Origin: Marsupella aquatica | Lineage: Eukaryota > Marchantiophyta | Direction of reading: 5' to 3' | NCBI GenBank assembly: GCA_973895155.1 | Contig: OZ316891.1 | Location: forward strand, 620,001 to 684,000 | Length of the DNA: 64,000 nt | Shown: one piece after another, positions 1 through 12,600 of the stretch | How positions within the stretch are numbered: position 1 is the stretch's first letter | Layout: each line of letters starts with the position of its first letter | Made by a program: the position numbers and the translations under genes | The notes under the pieces: model-generated | Database searches by the model: none | What the model was told of the DNA's origin: nothing | The model's input: only the letters and a program-made list of their open reading frames with translations

Positions 1-436
1 CCTGCGTTAAGGGCCGGCGTACGGAAGGCTCTGCACGTCCCAGGCCAGCCTTGGTATTAATGAGGGACCGTAGCCCTTTCGGACTCGTCATCACGTCGCA
101 AGCAAGCAAGGACGCGCACCCCATCATCAATTCGATCATCATACATCAATCATCACTCTACCGTACTTCCCGCTGTCTATGTACGTACTTTTGTACAGTA
201 TATACGGTAGTTTCTGCACCGCCTTTCTCGCAGGAATACAATATGTGTATACCTACGCTGTTTGGTGTATGCAGCCCTGCCGGTAAATCTTGTTGCTGCT
301 GAGGGTTTTCACTAAAGGCTTTTTCAATGTATGGTACCTTCACCCCGGGAAGTAGAAGGGACAATCCCTTAGTTCGTAGTGCTAGGCAGTTCGTTAGCTG
401 CATACACGTACTACCCTGAGTGCTTGTTATGTGCAC
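1..436. other. Intergenic, nothing recognised
   Basis: No supported coding exon, RNA gene or repeat was seen here. Short open frames on both strands lack family similarity and splice context. Confidence 0.5.
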
Positions 437-440
437 TTAA

Positions 441-565
441 ATCACACCTGCCCTTACAAAAAGCCCCATTTCCAAGCCTCACTACTCACCTTTTGTGGAG
501 CACTTGCCAATAAAAGGTTTTGCATTCATCAACTTTTGTGGATGCTCAAAGCCCAATGTAAGAGA
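441..565 (-). mobile_element. Partial copy of TTAA-flanked miniature element
   Basis: One end reads TTAA (437-440) followed by ATCACACCTGCCC. This matches the terminal inverted repeat of the complete element at 12,396-12,600. The next ~110 bp (ACTCACC...TTTTGTGGAGCAC...AAAAGGTTTTGCA...TTTTGTGGATGCTCAAAGCCCA) is the reverse complement of that element's interior, with moderate divergence. Similarity fades after about 565 and no second TTAA end was found, so this copy is truncated or interrupted. It is non-autonomous and encodes nothing. Confidence 0.6.
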
Positions 566-3500
566 AAAAACATAAAGTAATCTTGGACTAGCTCTATAAA
601 CTCTACCCCCTTTCTGTTGACTACTCAGACTATTTAGAGTGCAAGCAATATAGACGATCCTAGTGTGCCACAGATTGAACAGAACCACAGTCATTTGTCA
701 ACTGAGTTGTAACACATCAGGCCAGTCATGCCAGTCATGATGAGCTTACCCAAAGAAGATCTAGGTAGACAGTAGAGATCCTCACTGTTTGCACAACATG
801 TCTGGGTAAAACACTGTCTAAGAAATGGATATGAGTACTACAAAAAAAAGGTGTGCCCTTGATCGCTTTTGGTTGAAGAGATACTACTCTGTTCGCTAAT
901 GGATTTTTCATACCATTTGGGAGCTCCATAATGCACTTTGGGGCGAAAATCTGAATAAGTGTTTAGGGTTTAGGCTCAGCCTATTCAACAATTTGTGGCA
1001 AAGTGTATTGCAGTATGAAACATTCTAGGTGTGGCAAATTTTGGACAGTGGGTTGCATCTTACAGCATACAATAAGCCAGCTTTATGATCAGTGCAACTT
1101 GGGTTGGTTTAGCTCTTCAAATGATGATATTCAAGTCAAATTACAGTCACATCTATAAATGGTCATCCAATTCTGGAGCATAGTCCAACAACTTCTATCT
1201 GCTGATAGATTGTTTTCTGCCACAAAATTTGAGTTTGTCAGGTGTTTGCCTTGCAAGCTTCTGTCTCAGGGCTATGATGCCCTTTATCTCCTTTTTAATT
1301 AGTCAGTAATCTCATTCCTGGGCGTGTCTGAGTCTAGTTAGTTATCGCCTGGGGGTCTGGTTTGTCTATCAGTTGCTTACTCCGTGTTGAAGTTCAGTTT
1401 CAACCAGGCTCTGTAGTTCCCTCAGAAAGTAAACTATTCCATTTAAGAAAAAAAAATGCTTATTGTGATGGTCATCGCCAGCTTGCCACCACGTCCATCA
1501 CTGCTACAACTGTACATGCCTCGCCACTTATGGGTAACTTGGCCTGAGCCAAGTTTTGCTAGCTGACTGTAGATCGAGGGCAATGAACCCCAGTTGCCAC
1601 GTATTTTCAAGGTTCTATGGGGCAGTTCCGATAATAGCAACTTCCCCAAATTAGGAAGGCAATGGCTCTCGCACCAATTAAAACTAATATGCATAAAAGT
1701 CTCCTACAGCACGTTTGCATCTATGAGCAACTGGCTGGGGGATGAAGCTCATTATTTGTTGAAGACATAAATGGATTGCCAGATAATAGAAACGGTGCAG
1801 ACAAATAAATGACGAACTGAATCGACCTTCTTGAATGTGTACTTCTCACGACACTACCCAGGTCTGCCATTATTGATCAGAGCAACCTTTGCTTGTGTAA
1901 TACAGGAACTTACTCAGCAGATGGCCTTGCAAAAAATAAAATAACTATGCTTTTGGAAAACACTAGAATATTGGGCTTGTGCTTCAGCAGCAGTCCATGA
2001 TCTTAATCATACCAAAATATTCAATTGAATGATAAGAATGTCACTTTATCGTATTGGAAAGTGATTAGGAGGGGAATCTTTCCTTACTTACTAGAGCTAT
2101 CACTGTAGTGAGTACCGGACATAATTTTTAAAAATTGCAGGGATTGTATTAGTACAGTGTCTGAAGGTACTCTATTTTTCTGTTACCTTTTTCTTTCATT
2201 TACTTTTCAACTTGGTTTTAAAGTTTGTCTTGAGCCCAAACTGTTTTATAAGAGAGAGAAATGAGGCTCGAAAACCAAACCCTATTGCACATCAGGTTCA
2301 AGTAACCTTACAGCCAAGCGCCAGCAAGGACTCAAGTTTTGAACCCTAACTCTTGATGAGATTCAGCTACAACTACATGCAGCAGCAAGCGAGGCTGGAT
2401 TTCATTCATTCATATTCAATATCTAACACTATAATAGGCAATCCCACCCATTTGGCCACTTTCGTCAGTCGTCCGTTACGAATTTGAATATCAGCGGGAA
2501 TGAAACTAAACTGTCAGATTAAAGCATCTCTTTTGTTGTATCCATCCGATCGTGAAACAAGACATGCATCAGATTTTGCTCCCTTTCGTGCACTCCCGTG
2601 CACTCATTATGCCCCTCCATCCCCACCCGCAGCAAGGACCTCCGCATAGGGCTTCGCGACCCACGTTTACATTCCATGCACTTTCTCCCTATGGGACCGG
2701 CCCTCCTTGTACAGTGCAATGCACTGGCATAGGGCTCGTGGTGAATAAATCGTTAAGAGTGATTTTATTGGACATGGAAAGAGCAAACTTTATTGAGAGA
2801 ATTTGGAAGCTCCAACCTTGCCAAACAGTATTATGTCAAAATAATGATTATATTTGAAGCTTTGATTACTACAAAGAGAAAAACTCCATTTTAGTACCCA
2901 CACTATCAAAATTTGTAATTTACAATTTGAGTAACTCTGTTAATACAAATAATTGTCTCAACTGAACTGGATATAACTATTGTACTGGATATCACACATA
3001 CCAGGTCACCAAAAACTAACCTGTCTAAGGGGATGAGCCTACTCTCGGTTCAATCCCCCCTCCAGCCTTAAGGGGTGTGGAGGGTGTGTGAGTGGGGTGT
3101 AGTGATGGGAGTCTTGGCTCCTACTCAGCCCATGGTTGGCCCATTTTGGGGCCCTGGTTCAACCCTCTCTCCCTCTTGGTTTGGGTCCATGTCAGATCCC
3201 TGGATATTGTCCCCCATTGTAGGCTACCGTAAAACAACGAGCCCTACAATGGTGCATACTCCATAGGAGAATGTCTATCCTATGTTGCATGTGTCTACTT
3301 TAGGCTTTCAATACCCACAAAAAAAAAGTCACCAATTTTTGAAAACTAATTTATTCTTGCTTTAAAGGAGTTATTTAAAACTTCATCCAAACTCTAAAAA
3401 AGGACTATTATTTATTCTTCTAGCATATGAATACTTTTAAGCAGCAAACACTATAAAAGACCAGCTATAAAAGAATATTCACATTTTTAGGAACCTTTAA

Positions 3501-6500
3501 AAACCTTTATTTTCTCATTTATCTAGATATAGTATTAAAACCTTTTTATTAACATTTAGGGGAGATTGTTTCAAGTTGGAGCAACCCTAATTGAAACTAC
3601 ACATAGACAACCAAAGGACTCAACAAGCAGCAGAGTAAGAATGTCGTAATGCATTCTGTCTCCGGTGAGGAGAGGTAGGTATAAGTGTTCACCAGAAACT
3701 ATGCCACTGTCTACTGAATGAAGTTATACAGTCCAAAGTAGATACGAAGAAGGCAAAGTTTGGGAAAGCAGTTTGGCACAGCGTAAGACGAAAGCAACGA
3801 GAAACGTGAGACCAGAAAGAGAGACGCAATGAAAGTAAGTCATATACAAAGATTGAAGAGTAATCCGGGCAAAATTGGCGAGTGCAGAACTTCTCACTGA
3901 GGGACAGTACGGGGAGAATTTACAGCGAGGCAAGAGACTGATAGACGTCGACGAAGGAATATACATAAACTAATTGAGAGACGCTGTGAATTGATGAATG
4001 TCTGAGAAGATACAGAAACTCTATAACGTTTGAACAAATATGAAGCAGAAATAAGACTGAATGGATACTGCGGAGGGACACATAGGACCACCGTCAATTG
4101 ATTTGGCTGATCGACGAGGACTCATAATGTACCGATAAATTCATTAAATTTCTCGGTGGCAGTCGAAGTTCACAGTAAACACTTCAAAATTGCTATGATT
4201 CTCCTGCATCCATATCATTCTTATCCTGAGACAGGCATTGGACAATCGTCGTGTACTACCGGCGTAAGATCGATAGTTGATTTGAGTGTCTCGTTCTGCC
4301 TCAAATCCCGTGTCCAATCCTTGAATAGGGTTCATGGGGCAGATGGTTGGTTTGGTCCCCAGCTTAGGGACCGAAGGCTCTACAAGAGTAGTTTGCCAAA
4401 GCTAATGTGAGCTTCTGGGCTCAAATCTCATGTCCTTGAATTTGTGGTTCACGGGGTAAGCAAGTGGTTAGTTCTCTAGTCAAGAGATGGCTTTAACTGG
4501 AGAAGGTACGTCATCGTCAATTTTTCAGAAATTGATGGTGGATCGTTCAATCATGGTCCATTACCTGAAAATTGATCTCCATGAGTCCGGCTGTAACCCC
4601 ATTCCCACTGGTGTAATCTGTTGGCTTGTTAGTTCGCTCATCATTTGACCATGGTCTGTGTTGTGGGTCTCTGTTGCTTTACAAGATTCTCTTTGTTCTT
4701 TCAATTTTTCACCTTCCTCTTAGAAAAAATTGGCACGAGAAGAAATAGAATTCTTTCCTTCAATGCTCTATTTCCAATTCTGCTTTAACTGTGCTCTCAG
4801 CTTCAAGCAAGCACCCATACTTTGTCCGATCTAACGACTAATTTTCATATATTCCTAACAAGTTTCTCCGCTTTTAAAATTTATGTTGAAGGTCGTATAA
4901 TTTGAAATTTTTTTAGACACCGAAAGTGGTCCGAGCACTTTCTTTTCGGTCAGCTTGTTAAAGGTTTTTGCCACTTTTGTGGGTGCTACATTGACATTGG
5001 ACTTCTACTCCGGGCCCGCTCCGGACATTTTTCAACAAAATGAACTGGAAATATTTCGCTGCTAACTGTCCTTTGTCTGTCTCACTAATAATGCAATTGA
5101 TGACTGGGAACTTTTGTCACACACTATATAAGCGATAACAATCACTAAATAATATATAAAGAAGATTGTCTGATAGGACAGGAGGAAACTTGGCTCATAT
5201 AGTGCTCGTTCCGTCAAACAATGTTGTGAACTGCAAGTAGTATATCATGGAAGAATCGGTGATGAAAAGATAGTTCAAACTGAACCTTGGAATTGAACTT
5301 ACACCAAAAAAGTAAGTCGGAACTGAAATCTTATTATTTATTAAATGTTTTAACCTCTGCTGTTTTCTGTACACCTCCTCCCCCTCAAGTAGTGGGCATG
5401 GAGAACCATTGGATTTAGAATGGAATGTAAAAAACTGTGATTTCTGGTAACGAAACTTGCTAGCAAGAAATGTAGCAACAGGAGGTTCTTCACACATTAT
5501 CGGTACGGTGGCAGAAAACGTCGATCCAATGAGACAGTCATTCTTCACAAAAGGTTAGTAGCTTCTGAAAATGTTTATAACAATAGTGGCTCCAAACCCA
5601 ACATCTATATGCCGAGTAGATGGTAAATGGGCAACTCAATCGCACCCTCTTCGATCATCATCTGACAGGAGATGAACTTACTGCATTCGGATTTTGGCAC
5701 TCTGAGCGTAGAAGTGTTCCATATCTGCTGTAAGAAGATGTCTTCTAATGGTATGATATGGTAATGTATTATAAGCTCCGGCCGGGACCATAAAAGTAAG
5801 GAGCTGCAACAACAAAAATGTGCAATGCAAAGAAATGAGCAATATCGAAGTCATTGAAGACGTTTCAAAGAATGATCGATCTGACTGTTCAAAGAACAGG
5901 TCTCTGAGACATCCAGACAATATGACAATCCAATAACTCGGTTGAGATTTATAAAGAAAATTGGCAGTCACATTAATATATGGCAACAAGGGGGACGCTT
6001 CTCTACAAGAAGAACTTACGCCCCTTTCAGCTATGATTAACAGAACTACAATTTACAACAATAATTATGAATGGTTGAAAAACGTACAAGCTTTCTTACA
6101 AAGGTGCCGGGATTGGAGCTCGATTAGTGAGGAAAATCACACTTCAAGAGAGTGATTCGCAACACAAGCTTCCAAAATAATATGATGCATATCATCAGAT
6201 ATAACTACGTCGACCTTAAATTTCTAGACTAACTGAACTCGTGCTATAACATGTGTCTAGCATTATAATCAATCGAAAAATGTGCTACAGACGAAACATT
6301 TTAAGAATTTGGGACTATGCGTGACTGTGACCGAGAGGTCAGCTGGCTAATGCTTCGGTCTCGCGCGTGCGTAACTATGGCGTCCTGGTCTGACAGGAAG
6401 AGTACAGAAGTTGAAGCCTCGGTCCGTTTGAACTCGGTCTACGTTCGGGAAATCGACAATCGTTCACCCCACGCTGGATAACGCTTACAGCATATTTGGA

Positions 6501-7585
6501 CATATCCTCGACACCGTCCTTCTTTAACTAGGAATTCTCTCTCGTTTTTGCGCCGATGGAACCAATGAATGGTTTACATCTGCAGCTTTCGTTGCTGCCA
6601 TCGTCTGCGTTGAGCCAGTCCGGAGGATTATCATCCGTGAATATATCAGCCGGATCCATGATTGAGCCCATGTCAATAGTACTGTGTCTAGGTCTGTTTA
6701 AAGCGACGTGATCGAGATCTGCAGTGAAAGTTCGGCTCACTCTCAGACTAGAGGCTGTTCCTCGACGGGCGACCGGCGTTTATAAATAAAATGAGAGAGT
6801 TACTCAGACTAGAGCGGCTCCACTGAGGTTGTCAGCAAACAAGGAGTAGCAAGTGAGTCTGATTTGTAGCTCTCGGCAGACTCAGACAGATAGAAGGCTC
6901 CGAAATCTTCTATCTATTTATATATGCACAATACGGAAGGTCAATGTAAGACCTCCTCGAAACACGGATGTGCACCAGAAAATTTCAACGTTTTTAGCGA
7001 CTTACCTTCGGATGAACTGAGTCCGGAAACTCATGCTTGAACCCGGTGGCAACAAATTGCAAAGTCGCTTGAGCGTCTCGGAATAAATTAGTTCCGCAAG
7101 TCCGAGTAAACGAAGTGTGAAAGCAAGACTTCATCAGATTCACTCGCATCAGAGACGACTGGTCTAACACCATCCGAACCAGACCATTCAGCTCCTTGTA
7201 GCAGCGATCGATGGGTTCTACACAACTAACTCTTGTACATGGTAAACTAACCGCCGCCACAGACCGTCAACATTCTAGCATGTCTTCGAACCAGTCAAAC
7301 AATACATACATATTGTACTGTAAGAGACCTACAGTGTACCGCTAGGATTCCGAGGATTAGATAGGTAATTGCATATCAAAAGTAAGTGTCCTGTAATTGC
7401 ACATCAAAAACAGGTATTGCAACTCAAACATAGCAAGATACATATTTTTAAATATTTAGAACACTCAGTGATTTTAGAGAATAATTGGGTTTATCATGGA
7501 ATAATATAGTTCATGCTATATTGTCACATTTTGATGTGCAATTACCCGGATGTCTTATATAACCAGGCAGACCGGGCATGGAATC
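566..7585. other. Long stretch without a supported gene
   Basis: Seven kilobases without any family I recognise. A telomere-box-like GTTTAGGGTTTAGG lies near 960. A weak ~140-bp partial duplication containing CTTGAATxxGGTTCAxGGGG occurs around 4,270-4,330 and 4,410-4,470. A few minus-strand open segments end at good GTAAGT donors (near 7,006, 6,017 and 5,684), so remnants of an unrecognised minus-strand gene are possible. I could not build a consistent set of acceptors and phases. Confidence 0.4.
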
Positions 7586-7589
7586 ACAT

Positions 7590-7745
7590 GCAAGTCAGTC
7601 GGGCAGCCCCGGCAGGTAAGGCGCACAAGTCAATCCGGCAACCTGGGTGTTGGGTAAGGCGAGTCGGTCAATCCGGCAACCTGGGTGTTGGGTAAGGCAA
7701 GTCAGCCAGGTAAGTCAGTCAGGCAGCCCAGGTGCTGGGGAGGGC
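7590..7745. repeat. 38-bp minisatellite
   Basis: Tandem units built around CAATCCGGCAACCTGGGTGT start at 7,631 and 7,669 (period 38), with degraded flanking units (GGCAGCCCAGGTGCTGGGG and similar) on both sides. It is GC-richer than its surroundings. Confidence 0.8.
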
Positions 7746-8371
7746 AACAGTAAGGGCTTTGGGGAGGGCAAGTAAATGGGGCAGGTAGGCTGGTCAGCTC
7801 AAAGTAGTGACTGTATTAATTAGATAATTACTTAGTTGAATTTCTCCAAGTCTTGAGTACACTTCAAGTAGGATCCTGTCTGACTTTTTGACCAATTACC
7901 TTGCAAAACATTTTGTGACTCAAGTGGTCTTTGCTCTCTCATAGGGAACAATTAAGGTCAACATGGAGTTCCCCCACTCAAAATGGGGGTGTAATGGTCA
8001 TGACTTGCACATATTCATATCTGCTCCGGCGCCCATTGCCCAACTCTTAGGGGGATTAAACTTCAAATTGTCTTCCCTTCATTAAACCCTATAATACAAG
8101 GTCCTGCCACTTTTTAGAGTGGCCGCCATTCAAAATCTAATGTTTGCAGTGCCAAAAATAATCAATGAGAAATCAACAAACAAAAAGAAGGTATGAATAG
8201 AGATAAGATACAAAAAAACAAGGAAGGAATCCAGGAAATGGAGGAGAGCTAGAGGATCCAAGGATGATTTGTTCTCCTTTAATGTTCAACCCTCCCCAGG
8301 ATCCACCTCCCATAGAGTGCTTTATGCAAACAATGACACAAAGTCCAAAACATGGTCTACTTTTTTCATGA

Positions 8372-9116
8372 ATGTACATGCGATTTCCCCCTGGATTTAG
8401 ATCTCCCCCGTGATGTAGATCTAAACCTATTTTGCGCATTCGTGCGTTGCGCTGGTCTTCCACGTTTCACGTTCAGCGCAATGCCAGAAGTAGATGTTGT
8501 CTGTGATTGACCCAGCTTCTTCTGAGCATCATCAAACAGTACTAAAGGAGCTCACCACCTCATTATACGAAATGGACTTCAGATCTCTATACAAGAGCAT
8601 CTGTTTCAAGCCCTAATAAGACGGCGATAAGGAGTTTAGCAGAAGCAAGGCCTTATCCTCATCTTTAACTTCTTTTTCCAGGTTTGAGAGATCCACCGCT
8701 AGACTGTCAAACTCATCCAAGTGATCCTGCATCTTGCTCCCTTCCTTGAGCCTAAGGCTCATTAAGAGCAACTTCTTGTACAGTCGGTCTGACGCATCTT
8801 CCTGGTAGTACTTCTCTCTTAGAGCCTTGAACAGTGACGCGCAATTCGCATAATCATCCAACTTCTTGATGATGTGCGGCTTGAGATAAAGCATCATTGC
8901 ATTGACAGTAATCACCTGCTCCTATGTCCACTGCTTCTCTGAAATCTCCTCTTCTCCATCATACTGCTCTCGCGAAGAAAGTAGATGAGTTAAGCCCATG
9001 GCCCGAAGAACACCCTTCACTTGCTTCTTCCACAACAAGTAATCAATACGACCATCGTACTTCTCCATCTCAAACTTCACTCCTCCAAATCTAGCCATCT
9101 CCCTCTTCTTCCCCAT
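8372..9116 (-). pseudogene. Copia-type gag remnant
   Basis: The frame from 9,116 downward begins near MGKKREMARFGGVKF and carries the UBN2/DUF4219-style Gag features of Ty1/Copia elements: the W of LLWKKQVKGVL, then TVNAMMLYLKP, LKEGSKMQDHLDEF and ALLLLNSLSPSY. A TAG at 8,922-8,924 interrupts it and at least one frameshift follows near 8,610. Beyond that a shifted frame continues as an RS/RG-rich tail (TSRGRSKSRGKS), typical of the region before the Gag zinc knuckle. No intact CCHC knuckle was seen. Gag would form the virus-like particle of the element; this copy cannot make full-length protein. Confidence 0.75.
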
Positions 9117-9829
9117 GCTACCGATAGCTCTGGTAGTAGAACAGCTTCCTCCAGTGCACGCCGCAACGGTGATCGTACCAGTGATACTTGTTCCTCCTCA
9201 AAAGGTAGCAGCTCCTCCTCAGACTCACCATCCGACCGTCGGGATCCTGAAGCTCCACCGATGCCATTTCTTCCAGTATCCTCCGAGTCACTCATATGAA
9301 ACAATCACAAAAAAATGTCTTTTTCCGAAACTTCTCATAAAACTCAAAACTCAACACCGACGCATAGCCCACAAAGCTAGGAGTCCAATACTGAAAGCCG
9401 AAATCAAAATCAAAATTCGACCGAAAAGTTATTCAAATTTTGGTCGGGGTGGGTAAAACCTTGGGAAACTCCCTCATTTTGACCACCTCAGGGAATAACC
9501 AAAATACCAAGTACAACCCGTTGTCAAAATTGCGATGTGATCGGTGCGTCGCGTTGCCAACTTCAATGGCTACGTCCTCGCCAAAAAAGAACCAAAAAAG
9601 TTACCGTTCAGCGAACGGAATCTTTGTTGGACGGCCGAAAAACAGCTCTCTATTTTTTGGGAATATTCACGCACAGTGTGACAGGTCTCACAGGGGGCCG
9701 TTCCCCCTGTCCAAGCGGTTATAACGCCGGGTCACCGGTCCCGGTTAAGCCAATGAAAGAGACCGGGAGGAAAAGACAAAAAATAGGCCTTAAAAAGGGG
9801 GTTTAAGCCCTTTAGAGTTAAAATACCCC

Positions 9830-10190
9830 GTAAAGGGCCGTGGGTACGCCCTTGGGATACGCGGGCAGCTGCATACGCAGCCGCATATACATACGTCGGG
9901 GCCGGGGAGGAAAACGGCGAGGAGGGCACCCGGCAGGAGCAGGCGCGGGGGCAGGCGCGGGGGCAGGGCGTAAACGCGGCCGGCAGGTCGCGGGTTAACC
10001 CTAAGGAGGGGCGGGGGGGCAGGCGGGGCCTGGCCGGGGAAATGGGCGAGCGGGGAGGGGATGGCTGGGGCGCGCGCCGACCCCACCGTAAAAACGGGGT
10101 GCGGGGAGGGGGGATTCGAATACACTATGCGGGGGGAGTGGGTAAGTGCGAGTAATAGGGAGGGGGCCGGGTGTGTGTATACACACAAAA
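9830..10190. other. GC-rich island in retroelement leader
   Basis: This segment is dominated by GGGGCGGGG, GGCCGG and CGCGCC strings and contrasts sharply with the AT-rich flanks. Long open frames on the minus strand, rich in Pro, Ala and Arg, are explained by the lack of stop codons in GC-rich DNA. No protein family is visible. Confidence 0.5.
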
Positions 10191-10915
10191 GGCTCAAGTG
10201 ACCCCCTTAAAACGGAAATAATCAGCCCTTAAACCAAAAAAGCCGATTACTCACATAAAAAGCCGCTCTTTGAACAAGAAAAGTGAATGCCGCCGACAGA
10301 AAAAGATGCCGAATTGCACCGGCATAGTCTGCAGCTCCAGCAGAGGAAAAAAATTTCCATTGCGTCGTCTTCACTCCCCGTCAAGTGCCAATCCCGGACT
10401 CAAAACGACCACCTCGCCGTGATCAAACCTTTGAGCTGTAGCACTTTGCTTTTCTTCCACCGAGTCGAACATCACGAAGAGAAACCCGGTTCAGATGAGA
10501 ACAAGCTCCATAGCTTGTGAAAAAACCTGAACGCCTCCGTCACTCGTCATGTCGCACTCGGTAACAACTCGGCAGCAATCCAGCTACCAAAACGACCAGC
10601 TTGCTTCAACCTTCAACTTGAGCTATAATGTGCGATCCCTCCCACACCGCACAACTCATACCATTGAAAAACACGAACTCTGGTCTCTCCCCCGAAAAGC
10701 CGTCGAACACAATAAACCCTGAACGATGCAAACTTCAATTCCTTCACACCACGAATACCGATCAGCGAGTTCTAACCACCGTTAGAACGCCCTCTCACTA
10801 ACCTATCCGCTCAGCAACACACATTCAAGTTTCATGCGACGAAACTCTGAATGTACCATCGACAGTGAACGCTGGAAAAACCTGTCACGAAAAAACCTCG
10901 TCACCTCCCAGGCAT

Positions 10916-10927
10916 GCTCTGATACCA
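10916..10927 (-). other. Primer binding site, initiator Met-tRNA
   Basis: The minus strand reads TGGTATCAGAGC, the complement of the 3' end of plant initiator methionine tRNA. It sits two bases inside the LTR end, as expected for a plant LTR retrotransposon primed by tRNA-iMet. Confidence 0.85.
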
Positions 10928-10929
10928 CT

Positions 10930-11273
10930 TGTTGAGCAAAGATGACATTCGCAACCGCAAGCCCATGAACCATCCAACGTACAAGAGTCGACATAGAGAG
11001 ATATGTGGTTCACCTCCACATGAGGTTACGTCCACGGGAATACACAAGAGCTTTACTACACTCTAGGCCGACCGGCCATGGCAAGCATCCACAACGCAAG
11101 CTCTCCCTATCTCTCAACTAGCTCCATAACAATGAGCCTAAGTTTCACCAGGGTCTGGCATCAGCCCTAGCTTAATACACAACAGCACTACCGCTAATAT
11201 TAGCTAAGTCCTAACCCGAGTTAGCCTAAATGTGGTTAGCTCATGAGTCACAAGACTAGAGCAATATCTAACA
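10930..11273 (-). repeat. Copia 5' LTR, 344 bp
   Basis: Bounded by TGTTGAGC and ATCTAACA in plus orientation, so the minus strand runs TGTTAGAT...GCTCAACA with the canonical TG...CA ends. It abuts the primer binding site. The body shares blocks with the solo LTRs at 11,759-12,090 and 52,205-52,547, for example GTGGTTCACCTCC, TACGTCCACGGGAA and CATAACAATGAGCCTAAG. Confidence 0.85.
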
Positions 11274-11758
11274 AGATCATCCATTTTTAGAAGCAATTTA
11301 AACTAAAGTGGAAAAACACTGTTTTGAAAACCGACAAAAATTAGTATTATTAGCTACTAGCTTGGACTCAAAATCATTTTTACCAAAATTAGTGTTTACT
11401 TAACACTAATTTTGTATGTACTAAGACTAATTCTTGCACAACACCAATTAGTGTGAACAGTGTAGTAGAATCATCAATTTGGAAAGATGGTTGATGGCTG
11501 GTAGTTTACAAATTGTACATGATCTAGCAAAACACAAATTCAAGGGTCTTGCTTCCAAAATCACTCTTCAGGGCTTAGACATTTGCTATTCTTCCTACTA
11601 GTTGGGACTGTGGGTTTTAGAGCCACTAGTCATATCTATACCCTTGGTTGACTCTCCCGTGCACTTTGCCTTGGAGCTCTACCAGGCTCTTGAGTTTGCC
11701 CTTAGGTTCCTAGTATACATTGGTTTTGTGGTGGACTTTTGGTAGGGTCTGCCTGCCT
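11274..11758. other. Spacer between two LTRs, nothing recognised
   Basis: AT-rich DNA with several direct and inverted short words (ACACTAATT, TTAGTGT) but no gene or mobile element boundary I can define. Confidence 0.4.
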
Positions 11759-12090
11759 TGTTAAGGATTGCTCTTAGTCTTGTGACTCAAAGGTTACGGC
11801 ACTTAGGCTAACCACAGTTAGGGTCTTAGCTGAGGTTAGGTTAGTCGTGTGTGACCTTGTACATACCAGGGCTAGTGTAAGCCGCTGGTGTGTGGTGCTT
11901 ACTCATTGTAACGGAATAACTTGAGGAAGAGGGAGAGCATGTGTGTTCGTTTACTCTTGAAGTAAAGCTTGAGTGTTCGTGTGGACGTAGCCTTGGAGAA
12001 GAGGTGAACCACGTAGAGATTGTGTCAACTACGTGTGCATGGAATAAGTCATGGTTGTATGGTCGTTGCGAATGACGTCTTAGTTCAACA
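11759..12090 (+). repeat. Solo Copia LTR, 332 bp
   Basis: Starts TGTTAAGGATTGCTC and ends TTAGTTCAACA, in opposite orientation to the LTR at 10,930-11,273 and clearly related to it (GTCTTGTGACTCA, GGCTAACCACA, AGAGGTGAACCAC, GTTGCGAATG). It is flanked by TGCCT and TGGCT, a likely 5-bp target duplication with one mismatch. No internal region adjoins it, so it is probably the product of LTR-LTR recombination. Confidence 0.8.
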
Positions 12091-12395
12091 TGGCTGTCCT
12101 TTGGTCATTTTGGTTGCTTCCCCTCCTTTGGGTCCTCAATTTCTGGATAATGTCTCCTGGTTGGGTGTCTTTTGTTTTTGGGTAGTAAGTTTGATATATA
12201 AGGATCATGTCTCCTTGATGGGGGCCTTGGGCCTTTGTTTTGACAGTTTTCTATATAAAGATCACGTCTCTTGGTTGGGCTTCATGTCAGACTCCTGGTT
12301 GGGCGCCTTTTGCTGCTTTTTGTTTTTTTGACAGTTTGATATATAAGGGTAGTGTCTCCTTGTTGGGCGCCATTTTTTGTGACAGGTTTGTTTAA

Positions 12396-12600
12396 ACCAC
12401 ACCTGCCCCTATAAAGGGCTACAGGTAACCCGTAGCTCTCATTCTAAAGAGTACAAGTTCAGAAATGGGTTTTGAGCTCCACAAAAGGCGCTGACTGCAA
12501 AACCTTTTTTTGACAATTACTCCACAAAAGGTGCTAGGTTTACACCTTTTATGGTGAGTAGTGAGACATGGAATGAGACTTTTATAGTGACAGGTGTGGT
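12396..12600. mobile_element. 205-bp TTAA-flanked MITE (piggyBac-like)
   Basis: Terminal inverted repeats: the left end reads ACCACACCTGCCCCTATAAA, and the right end in reverse complement reads ACCACACCTGTCACTATAAA. The element is flanked on both sides by TTAA (12,392-12,395 and 12,601-12,604). TTAA target duplication is the hallmark of the piggyBac superfamily. There is no coding capacity. A partial second copy in opposite orientation with the same TTAA junction occurs at 441-565. Confidence 0.85.

Larger units (their letters stand above)
8172..11273 (-). mobile_element. Truncated Ty1/Copia retrotransposon
   Basis: Read on the minus strand, the order is 5' LTR (11,273-10,930), a two-base spacer, a primer binding site (10,927-10,916), about 1.8 kb of leader and other DNA, then a decayed gag (9,116 to about 8,370). 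No protease, integrase, reverse transcriptase or RNase H could be recognised and no matching 3' LTR was found at the low-coordinate end. This is therefore a 5'-terminal remnant. The GC-rich segment 9,830-10,190 inside the leader looks compositionally foreign. The low-coordinate boundary is approximate. Confidence 0.7.

Noticed and set aside
5195-5989. Two minus-strand frames ending near GTAAGT donors
   Set aside because: Acceptors upstream lead to stops in the required frames, so no consistent exon pair could be built.
6335-6420. tRNA-like text GGTCAGCTGGCTAATGC suggesting a tRNA gene or SINE
   Set aside because: No matching B box, acceptor stem or anticodon arm could be folded, and there is no second copy in the window.
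6500-6790. Minus-strand TTTATAAA box followed by a ~47-codon frame
   Set aside because: It looks promoter-like, but the short product matches nothing I know and no downstream exon could be joined in phase.
9790-10197. Long minus-strand open frame (135 codons)
   Set aside because: It lies in extreme GC composition that lacks stop codons. The translation is Pro/Ala/Arg-rich low complexity with no family similarity.
10803-10994. Minus-strand 63-codon frame
   Set aside because: It spans the LTR end and primer binding site of the Copia remnant and is explained by them.
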